DNA of 7,933 nt from MADRE2 sp964397015 (GTDB lineage Bacteria; Desulfobacterota; Desulfobacteria; Desulfobacterales; Desulfobacteraceae). The stretch is taken from the NCBI GenBank assembly GCA_964397015.1, contig CAYNHL010000151.1, forward strand, positions 1-7,933. Reading direction: 5' to 3'. This document shows, in pieces, positions 1 through 6,153 of this stretch (positions are counted from its first letter, which is position 1; every line of letters starts with the position of its first letter). A model generated the notes under the pieces. The model made no database searches. It was not told the DNA's origin and saw only the letters and a program-made list of their open reading frames with translations. The position numbers and the translations under genes were made by a program.

Positions 1-2441
1 ATTGAAAAAGGCTTTTGAATAAAGGCCACCCCTTCATCCAGGATTCCCTGGTGAGCAATGACGTTGGCGGTATATCCGGACATGAACAAAAGCCTTATGC
101 CGGGATGCAGAGCGGTGATTTTTCCGGCAAGATCCCTGCCGTTCATCTCCGGCATGACCACATCTGTCATAAGAAGATCGATGGAGCCGGAATGATTTTT
201 TCCCTTTTCCACAGCCTCTGCCGGTGTGGCGGCGGACAGAACTGAATAACCTTTTCGCTCAAGCATTATCCGGGTCATTTTGAGAATAGAGCGCTCATCT
301 TCAACCAGCAGGATGGTTTCTGTCCCCCCGGCGGGTGTTTTTTCGTGCGGCACTTCCCTGGCAGTGTCTTGATCCACATAAAGGCGGGGCAGATATATCC
401 TGAAGGTGGAACCCTGGCCGGGTTCGCTGTATACATTGATGAAACCGTTGTTCTGTTTTACGATGCCATATACTGTCGAAAGTCCCAGGCCTGTGCCTTT
501 TCCCATCTCCTTGGTAGTGAAGAACGGTTCGAACAGGTTGTCCAGAGTGTCTTTGTCCATACCGCAACCGTTGTCGCTGACCGCCAGCAGGACAAAATCA
601 CCTGGGATAAAGCCTATGTGTTCACTGCAGTATTCTTTATCAAATGATTTTCTCCCGGTTTCTATGGTGAGTTTACCCACTCCGGAAATGGCATCCCGTG
701 CATTGATGCAGAGATTGGCAAGAATCTGGTCGAGCTGGGACGGGTCCATTTTTACTGGCCACAGATAATCGGAAGGCTTCCAGACCAGGTCGATGTCCTC
801 TCCTACGAGCCTGCGAAGCATATTCAGCATATTTTCCACGGTATCGTTCAAGTCCAGCTGTTTAGGAGAGATGATCTCTTTTCTGGCAAAGGCCAGTAAT
901 TGTTTTGTGAGATTGGCTGAACGTTTTGCAGCAGTTTGAATCTCTTTCAAATCAGGGTGCAGGTCATGATCCTCTTCAGCTTTTTCAAGGGCAAGCTCCA
1001 CATGGCCCAGGATCACCCCCAGCATATTGTTGAAATCGTGTGCCACACCGCCGGCCAGCCGGCCCACTGATTCCATCTTCTGGGCTTGACTGAGCTGGGT
1101 CTGAAGCTTTTGTTTTTCATCTTCTGTCTGTTTGCGGTCGGTGATATCCTGCCCGATTCCTATAAGGATTGTACCGCCATTCATTTCCAATGATGTGATT
1201 TCAAGCAACAGCGTTTTTAACTTGCCATCAACCAGGTATTGGGTTTCCAGGCCCCTGGTTTTTGAAAAATCAGCATGTTCTTTTTTTGTTTGTTCAAGAT
1301 TTTCAGGCGGCGAATTCTCATAAACCGATTTTCCAACCAGCTGCTCTTTGGTACATTCCATAAAATCCAAGGCCGCCTGGTTGGCGTCGATATATGTCCT
1401 GCTTTTTTCATCCACCATGAAGATTGGTGTCTGAGAATCTGAAAACAATGTGCGGTAGAGTTTTTCGTTTCTTTTCAGCTTGTTTTCCGCCTGCCTGCGG
1501 TCGGTGATATCCGAAAATACGATGATGTTCAAATCATCGGCAGCCCTTATCCTGAACTCGATTTGCCGAACAGTACCATCCCTGCACGTCACGGGGTATT
1601 CCATAGGTTTAATCTCATGGTGGTTCTTGATTGCTTCGTCAATAGCCGTTTCCCATTCCCTGCGAATTCGGTCCCTCAGTTCTTCATCCGGATACGCAAG
1701 GGACCACCACTTTTTGACGGACGGAATGTCGGACATGGTATAACCGAATAATTCTGTAAATTTCGGGCTTACATAGAGGGTGTTTTCCTGTCTGTCCGAA
1801 AGGATTATACCGACCGGGGCCAGCTGAGCAAACAGGCGGAAGCGTTGTTCACTCTCCCGAAGGGAAGTTTCTGCCTTTTTCAGGCCGGACACGATGAGAT
1901 ATGTCGCTCCCACGACAAGGATGTTTACAAGCACAAATGTGGTCGAGGTAATAAGCCAGACAATATGGTCCGGTTCTGAAGGCGGCCTGATTTCAAAACT
2001 GGTCTTATAGCCTGACCAGACGAACACGGCAAAGGATATCACAAAAATGGCAAAAGCGGATTTGCCGCCAATTAAAAGGCATGCCAGCACAGCGGAACAT
2101 AGAAACCATAACCTGGCTGAACTTACCAAACCTATGGAGCTGATGGAGACATACCCGGCTACAGCTACAGCAAGGCACAAAATATAACTTCTTGTGTAAT
2201 AACTCAGATTCTTCTTGAACATTATGATCAGGACAACTGCATACGCTCCTGATAGAGCTGCAAGGGATATCCATTTTTCTTCCTGGACGGCGGAGATTAT
2301 GGATGGCAGCAGGGCAAAGCCGCCAAATACAATGACGAGAGATAAAATAAAGAAAAGTGTGTACCCTCTGGAAATCCACTCAGGTGTCTGCCTGGGGATC
2401 CTGTCTGCCACAAATTTCCGGGCCGGGTCACTTATCTTCAT
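1..2441 (-). CDS. Membrane-bound hybrid sensor histidine kinase (6 TM - PAS - PAS - HisKA - HATPase_c - REC), 3' end off the window
   Basis: This is a predicted inner-membrane sensor that autophosphorylates on His and passes phosphate to its own receiver domain. Reading from ATG at 2441-2439, 813 residues are visible. Residues 24-185 contain about six hydrophobic helices of no family I can name. PAS 1 spans about 196-314 and PAS 2 about 327-435; each ends in a DITDR linker. The DHp H-box is GRLAGGVAHDFNN, with His468 at 1038-1040. The ATPase has an N-box NLCINARDA (Asn576, Asn580), G1 box DNGCGM (623-628) and G2 box GKGTGLGL (647-654). The receiver (from about 708) has acidic pair E714/D715, phospho-acceptor Asp760 (162-164) and Lys810 in QKPFS. 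Only its last helix and the stop should be missing. An in-frame TAA eight codons upstream supports the start, although the ribosome site is weak. The phosphorelay partner and the signal cannot be read here. Confidence 0.95.
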   Translation of the reverse strand, partial: MKISDPARKFVADRIPRQTPEWISRGYTLFFILSLVIVFGGFALLPSIISAVQEEKWISLAALSGAYAVVLIIMFKKNLSYYTRSYILCLAVAVAGYVSISSIGLVSSARLWFLCSAVLACLLIGGKSAFAIFVISFAVFVWSGYKTSFEIRPPSEPDHIVWLITSTTFVLVNILVVGATYLIVSGLKKAETSLRESEQRFRLFAQLAPVGIILSDRQENTLYVSPKFTELFGYTMSDIPSVKKWWSLAYPDEELRDRIRREWETAIDEAIKNHHEIKPMEYPVTCRDGTVRQIEFRIRAADDLNIIVFSDITDRRQAENKLKRNEKLYRTLFSDSQTPIFMVDEKSRTYIDANQAALDFMECTKEQLVGKSVYENSPPENLEQTKKEHADFSKTRGLETQYLVDGKLKTLLLEITSLEMNGGTILIGIGQDITDRKQTEDEKQKLQTQLSQAQKMESVGRLAGGVAHDFNNMLGVILGHVELALEKAEEDHDLHPDLKEIQTAAKRSANLTKQLLAFARKEIISPKQLDLNDTVENMLNMLRRLVGEDIDLVWKPSDYLWPVKMDPSQLDQILANLCINARDAISGVGKLTIETGRKSFDKEYCSEHIGFIPGDFVLLAVSDNGCGMDKDTLDNLFEPFFTTKEMGKGTGLGLSTVYGIVKQNNGFINVYSEPGQGSTFRIYLPRLYVDQDTAREVPHEKTPAGGTETILLVEDERSILKMTRIMLERKGYSVLSAATPAEAVEKGKNHSGSIDLLMTDVVMPEMNGRDLAGKITALHPGIRLLFMSGYTANVIAHQGILDEGVAFIQKPFS

Positions 2442-2461
2442 CAGTATTACTTTTAAATTGG

Positions 2462-2511
2462 ATTATGAATAAATTTTGTAAAATTCAATGATATTGCAAC
2501 CTGTCATCCCT
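2462..2511 (-). promoter_or_regulatory. Candidate promoter region of the histidine kinase gene
   Basis: Two weak readings are possible on the minus strand. The first is a sigma-54-like element, GGGATGACAGGTTGCAA (2510 down to 2494): it has the invariant GG and GC spaced by 10 bases and a good TTGCA at -12, but the CAC after the GG is absent. The second is a sigma-70-like pair, TTGAAT with CATAAT (the latter at 2467-2462), which has a short 15-base spacer. Both lie within 75 bases of the kinase start codon. This is inference from motif resemblance only. Confidence 0.22.
2472..2485. promoter_or_regulatory. AT-rich inverted repeat upstream of the kinase gene
   Basis: AATTTT-GT-AAAATT is a perfect 6-bp inverted repeat about 30 bases upstream of the kinase start codon. 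It partly overlaps the motif AAATTCAA (2481-2488), which recurs in the palindrome near the divergent gene. It could be an operator half-site, but such AT-only repeats arise easily by chance in AT-rich intergenic DNA. Confidence 0.2.
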
Positions 2512-2618
2512 GAACAAATCAACCATATCAGGTTTTGGATTGTATTGGTATCCTAAAAAAAGTGGTACAGTAAATTTTCAGCCATTGGATAATTGTTATC
2601 GAAGTTTATCTTGCACCA

Positions 2619-2657
2619 TGGATTAACTGTTGCATTATTACCAAAAATTTATAAGAT
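2619..2657 (+). promoter_or_regulatory. Candidate promoter of the MORN protein gene
   Basis: TGGATTAACTGTTGCAT (2619-2635) has the GG-N10-GC spacing and the TTGCA -12 block of sigma-54 promoters, but not the CAC that normally follows GG. It would place transcription start near 2645. The same TTGCAT (2630-2635) can instead be read as a sigma-70 -35 box, 16 bases before TAAGAT (2652-2657). Both readings put the start in the 60 bases before the gene. I cannot choose between them from sequence. Confidence 0.28.
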
Positions 2658-2673
2658 TGAATTAGAAATTCAA
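2657..2673. promoter_or_regulatory. Perfect 7-bp palindrome, operator-like
   Basis: TTGAATT-AGA-AATTCAA is a perfect inverted repeat with a 3-base spacer. It sits 20 bases before the start codon of the MORN protein gene, just after the candidate promoter and before the ribosome site. Spacing and symmetry suit a dimeric repressor or activator. The stem is AT-rich with a 3-base loop and no T-tract follows, so a terminator is unlikely. No binding protein can be named. Confidence 0.35.
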
Positions 2674-2681
2674 CCGTATTA

Positions 2682-2685
2682 GAGG
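2682..2685 (+). promoter_or_regulatory. Ribosome binding site of the MORN protein gene
   Basis: GAGG lies 8 bases before ATG 2694. It supports that start, which is also directly followed by a good signal peptide. Confidence 0.6.
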
Positions 2686-2693
2686 CATCAAAA

Positions 2694-4865
2694 ATGAAAA
2701 AAATATTGATCCTTGTCGTTATCATCTGTTTTTTGCCTGGATATATCCGGGCGGAAACCAGCATGGAACAAGCGCTTGAAGCAGCAGGTATCGCAGTCGA
2801 TTCAGCAGCCCTGGCCCGCAGTGCCGCCGCAGAAGCCCTTGTAAACGGTGAGTTCCAGCCCGGGCTTTCAGGCAACTATTTCTGGGACTGGGGGGGCGGC
2901 AATCGATATGAAGGAGGATTCGCCAATGACTTGCTTCATGGATACGGGGTGATGTACTGGAGCAATGGTGACAGGTATGAGGGCAAATGGGTCAATAATA
3001 CCAGGGAAGGTCACGGAGTGTGTTATTATGCCGGCGGGGACCGCTACGAAGGTAACTGGGCCGGCAACAAACGTAATGGTTTCGGTGTCTATTACCTGGT
3101 GGGAGGTGCCCGTAAGGCCGGAGAGTGGCAGGAAGGTGTCTTTGTCAATGAATACACGCCGCCTGCGGCCCCGAATCTTTTGTCCCCGTCAAACGCCGCC
3201 GTAGAGGAATCCCTTACCCCGGTTCTTGGAACCGGCGAATTCCAGGACGAAGATCCTTATGATTTTCACACAAAAACAGACTGGCAGATCAGCTCTTCCA
3301 TGGATTTTTCATCCAGCATTCTTTACCAGCAGTCAACCCGGCACCTTACTTTATTGACCGTTCCGTTCCAGACACTGGAAGAAAACACTACCTATTACTG
3401 GCGTGCCCGGTTTTATGACAGTTTCGACAACGTATCGGACTGGTCGTCTCCTTTTTCCTTCACTACCATTCAGACCCTTACAGACACCAATAACAACGGT
3501 ATCCCTGATCATCTTGAAAACATGACAGTGGATTTGAACAGTGACGGCATCCCGGATATCCAGCAGACCGATGTGATCATGTCTTTGAATACAGTGGTTG
3601 GCAATGGCCAGATGGGAATATCTGCACCGGATTCTACAACCGTTACAGAACTGGTGAGTATCAATTCCATCGATCCCAATGATATCTCGGAATTTGCAAG
3701 GCCCCATACCATGCCCCTTGGCATGCTATCGTTCAGGGTCCAGGTTGAAAATCCCGGGGATACGGCTCATGTGACGGTATATTTTTCTCAAGCCGCCCCG
3801 GAAAACGCATCATGGATGTATCATGATTCAATAAGCGGGTGGACGGATTATTCCAGTTACGTCACCTTCAGCCAGGACAGAATGTCAGCCGTGGTAGAAC
3901 TCAAGGACGGCGGGCATGGCGATGCCGATGGTGTTGAAAACGGTATAATCACTGATCCCAGCGGTTTTGGCATCGGTTCCTGGCTCAAAGGTCAAATAAC
4001 GGATGCGGCCAATTCAACAGGAATCAGCAATGCCGCCATATCCTTTTCAGGTATCGACCTGAACCTTGCCACCCTGTCAGACGGACAGTTTTTGACCCTG
4101 CTTTTGCCTGGAACCTATGATCTGGCAGTGTCAAAACCAGGGTATGAATCCAGTTCCATGCAAAGTGTTTACGTTTCTGAAGCCGATGTCCTGACCAGGA
4201 ACATTAGCCTTACAGGCAGGGCTAAAATTACCGGTCTCCAGGTAACGGGCACACCCTCGCTGACGGATTCGGTTACCTATAGTGTCAGTGCTCAAAGCGG
4301 CAGTTCCGCCATCAGCTACAGATATTCCATACATCCTGGCTACGGTACTCCCGACTATACCGGACTTAACTGGCATGGCATGACCGACAGTGAATACCAG
4401 GCAAGCAGCGCCTGTGACTATACCTTTGAAGCCCGGGGGAAAAGCATTGTGGTGGTCTGGGCGACATCGGCCGACACGAGCACAGCCGTCGACCCTTCGG
4501 GGATACCTCTTATCGGCTGGTCCGTTGATGCAGGGTCCTCTGCCTGTAAAATCCATTTTACAGATGTTGACATCACCGGAGAGCAGAAGGTCAATGAAGA
4601 GCTCAGCTTTACCGTAAATGCCGTTAACACCTGCAACTCGTCTTTGTATTACCGGTTTTCCATGCACCCATATTATGGAACATCAGGTTATGATGGAAAT
4701 CAATGGCAGAGCATGACCGATACAGAATGGCTGTCCAGCAACTCCATCGATTATACTTTCACCCGGGCAGACAAATATGTGATCGTTGTATGGGTTGCCG
4801 ATGATCCTGATAATTATGACCGGACAAAAGACCCCGTCATAGGCTGGACGGTGGATATTGAATAA
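2694..4865 (+). CDS. Exported multidomain MORN-repeat / choice-of-anchor U-like protein
   Basis: This 723-residue protein is probably periplasmic or on the cell surface; its function is unknown. Residues 1-20 form a signal peptide (MKKILILVVIICFLPGYIRA), with no lipobox. Residues 70-150 hold three clear MORN repeats and one decayed one, with a 23-residue period (RYEG at 71, 94 and 117). Residues 156-258 look like a fibronectin III-type beta sandwich (TTYYWRARFYD, then SDWSSPFSFTT). Residues 264-288 have two calcium-type loops, DTNNNGIPD and DLNSDGIPD. Residues 294-428 resemble the choice-of-anchor U family, ending in DGGHGDADGVENGIITDP. Residues 429-508 resemble a carboxypeptidase-regulatory domain (LPGTYDLAVSKPGY). 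Residues 510-721 are two copies of an unrecognised module. There is no C-terminal anchor or sorting signal. Binding or adhesion to an extracellular ligand is a guess from the domain types. It is divergent from the kinase gene and 46 bases ahead of the MFS gene. Confidence 0.92.
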   Translation: MKKILILVVIICFLPGYIRAETSMEQALEAAGIAVDSAALARSAAAEALVNGEFQPGLSGNYFWDWGGGNRYEGGFANDLLHGYGVMYWSNGDRYEGKWVNNTREGHGVCYYAGGDRYEGNWAGNKRNGFGVYYLVGGARKAGEWQEGVFVNEYTPPAAPNLLSPSNAAVEESLTPVLGTGEFQDEDPYDFHTKTDWQISSSMDFSSSILYQQSTRHLTLLTVPFQTLEENTTYYWRARFYDSFDNVSDWSSPFSFTTIQTLTDTNNNGIPDHLENMTVDLNSDGIPDIQQTDVIMSLNTVVGNGQMGISAPDSTTVTELVSINSIDPNDISEFARPHTMPLGMLSFRVQVENPGDTAHVTVYFSQAAPENASWMYHDSISGWTDYSSYVTFSQDRMSAVVELKDGGHGDADGVENGIITDPSGFGIGSWLKGQITDAANSTGISNAAISFSGIDLNLATLSDGQFLTLLLPGTYDLAVSKPGYESSSMQSVYVSEADVLTRNISLTGRAKITGLQVTGTPSLTDSVTYSVSAQSGSSAISYRYSIHPGYGTPDYTGLNWHGMTDSEYQASSACDYTFEARGKSIVVVWATSADTSTAVDPSGIPLIGWSVDAGSSACKIHFTDVDITGEQKVNEELSFTVNAVNTCNSSLYYRFSMHPYYGTSGYDGNQWQSMTDTEWLSSNSIDYTFTRADKYVIVVWVADDPDNYDRTKDPVIGWTVDIE
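2901..3143 (+). repeat. MORN repeat block, 23-residue (69-base) period
   Basis: Successive units begin at residues 70, 93, 116 and 139 of the exported protein. The first three carry RYEG followed by a G-x-G turn (HGYG, GHG, GFG). The fourth keeps only GEWQEGVF and looks decayed. The DNA units have diverged, so this is a protein-level repeat and not a recent tandem duplication. Confidence 0.85.
4221..4856 (+). repeat. Tandem duplicated C-terminal module of the MORN protein (2 x about 105 residues)
   Basis: Copy 1 covers residues 510-612 and copy 2 about 618-721. Residues 542-578 align without gaps to 653-689 with 20 of 37 identical. Shared landmarks are YRxSxHP, YGT, MTD, DYTF, a VVW strand and a closing IGWxVD. 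Each copy begins with a strand-like stretch (TYSVSA and SFTVNA), suggesting an Ig-like beta fold. I do not recognise the family. Confidence 0.8.
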
Positions 4866-4911
4866 GGCGGCTCGAATTACGAACACCATAAAGCCTCTGA
4901 TACAATAGCTC

Positions 4912-6069
4912 ATGCAGAAATTAACCCTATTCACTATTCTGTCTGCCATATTCATCGTTTTCGTGGGGATGGGCATCATTGCCCCCATTCTGCCCATATA
5001 CGCGGAAGAGCTCGGGGCCACGGGCTTTGCACTCGGAATCATCATGGCTACCTATGCGGTCAGCGGCGGGCTGCTTCAGCCCTTTGTGGGAAGCCTTTCT
5101 GACCGACATGGTAAAAAAGGGTTTTTGAGTGCCGGGCTCATCATTTTCGGATTGACCGGATACATCTACACGATTGCAGGCTCGGTAGGGCAGCTGGTGT
5201 TGCTCCGTTTTTTTCACGGGGCCGGGTCTGCGATGATTTTTCCAATCGCCATGGCGTATATCATTGAAGCATCTGATGAACACACCGTAGGCAATTACAT
5301 GGGCTGGTTCAACATTGCCATTTTTGCCGGTATCGGGGCAGGACCGATACTGGGCGGGTTTTTTCTGGATCTGCTGGGAAAAAATGCGGGTTTTTATGCC
5401 ATGTCACTGCTCAGCTTTTCATCGGCAGCCCTTGTGATTATGGTTCTACCCGGCCGGGACTCTTCCGGTGTCATAGATGTGCGGGTCGGCATCTTTGCGC
5501 TTTTCCGGCATATGATGCAAAGCCGGAGGGTGATGGGCATTCTGCTCGCACGCATGGCCACCATGATCATCATGGTGCCTACCTTTGCCTTTCTGCCCCT
5601 TCTGATGACCAGGCAGATGGCTGCAAGCGGTTCTGAAATCGGCATGGTGATCGCCAGCCGCACACTGGTCAATGCCGTTTTCCAGGTTCCTTTCGGTAAA
5701 CTTGCCGATCGCATGGATCAAAACAGGCTTTTGTTGACCGGCAGTATCATTATCGGCGTCAGTATTTTTACAGTGCCATTTGTTCACGGTTTTGTGCCGC
5801 TGCTGCTTTTGTTCGCGGTTATCGGGCTGGGCGAGGCAGTTTCCTGGCCGGCCATGGGGGCTCTTGCGGCAAAGGAGGGAAAGAAATACGGGTACGGGTC
5901 GATGATGGGAGTGTTCAACATGGCCATGAACCTTGGCGTGTTCATCGGGGCCATGGGCGTGGGCATTCTTGTGGATCTGTTCAGTATTGCCTGGGCCTTC
6001 TATGCCGTGGGCGTAGTTCTGATTGTCTGTGCCGTCATTGCAGCAGGCATGATCCGGAACAGCTCGTGA
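4912..6069 (+). CDS. MFS transporter, DHA1-type (12 TM) drug/H+ antiporter-like
   Basis: This 385-residue inner-membrane protein is predicted to export small hydrophobic compounds in exchange for protons. It is hydrophobic throughout, with the length of a 12-helix MFS protein. Motif A is GSLSDRHGKK (60-69, Asp64) and is echoed in the second half by GKLADR (262-267). Motif B is LLRFFHGAG, with Arg99 after helix 3. Motif C, the antiporter signature of helix 5, is GIGAGPILGG (140-149). These motifs favour an efflux antiporter over a sugar or nutrient importer; the substrate cannot be told. ATG 4912 is preceded by an in-frame TAG two codons upstream, so it is the earliest possible ATG start. The ribosome site is poor. 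The 46-base gap after the MORN gene holds no convincing terminator, so read-through or co-transcription is likely. Confidence 0.93.
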   Translation: MQKLTLFTILSAIFIVFVGMGIIAPILPIYAEELGATGFALGIIMATYAVSGGLLQPFVGSLSDRHGKKGFLSAGLIIFGLTGYIYTIAGSVGQLVLLRFFHGAGSAMIFPIAMAYIIEASDEHTVGNYMGWFNIAIFAGIGAGPILGGFFLDLLGKNAGFYAMSLLSFSSAALVIMVLPGRDSSGVIDVRVGIFALFRHMMQSRRVMGILLARMATMIIMVPTFAFLPLLMTRQMAASGSEIGMVIASRTLVNAVFQVPFGKLADRMDQNRLLLTGSIIIGVSIFTVPFVHGFVPLLLLFAVIGLGEAVSWPAMGALAAKEGKKYGYGSMMGVFNMAMNLGVFIGAMGVGILVDLFSIAWAFYAVGVVLIVCAVIAAGMIRNSS

Positions 6070-6084
6070 TCTTTTTAGATCATG
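6065..6084 (+). terminator. Short hairpin overlapping the MFS stop codon, possible weak terminator
   Basis: TGATCT-TTTT-AGATCA (6067-6082) is a perfect 6-bp stem. A G-U and a C-G pair extend it to 6065-6084, and its left arm includes the TGA stop. The sequence after it is only moderately T-rich. A second, AT-only stem, AATTAT (6109-6114) with ATAATT (6129-6134), is followed by TTT. Either could end transcription of the MFS gene, but neither is a textbook terminator. Confidence 0.3.
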
Positions 6085-6153
6085 GTGTTGGTTTTGTTCC
6101 TGACGGTCAATTATATGTATATGTCGAAATAATTTTTAAAAAAAAGAAGCGGT
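6085..6153. other. Convergent intergenic spacer between the MFS and RND genes
   Basis: This AT-rich gap between two converging genes contains an A8 run (6138-6145), which reads as a T8 run on the minus strand shortly after the RND stop codon. I find no strong GC stem ahead of it. RND termination here is possible but not shown. No small ORF or RNA is apparent. Confidence 0.4.

Noticed and set aside
345..768. Open frames of 100-120 codons on the plus strand
   Set aside because: They overlap the ATPase region of the histidine kinase in antisense, where the minus frame carries intact N, G1 and G2 boxes.
1133..1512. Exact 17-base direct repeat TGCGGTCGGTGATATCC at 1133-1149 and 1496-1512
   Set aside because: Both copies encode the conserved DITDR linker that ends each PAS domain and are 121 codons apart in the same frame. 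This is domain repetition, not an attachment site or mobile-element scar.
2517..2529. IHF-like AATCAA element in the divergent region
   Set aside because: The first half fits the IHF consensus, but the TTR half matches only one of three positions. That is too weak to call.
4131..4667. 178-codon open frame on the minus strand
   Set aside because: It lies antisense within the strongly supported MORN protein gene, and its translation has no recognisable domain.
4866..4911. AGGC...GCCT pairing as a terminator between the MORN and MFS genes
   Set aside because: The stem is only 4 bp with a loop above 20 bases and no T-tract.
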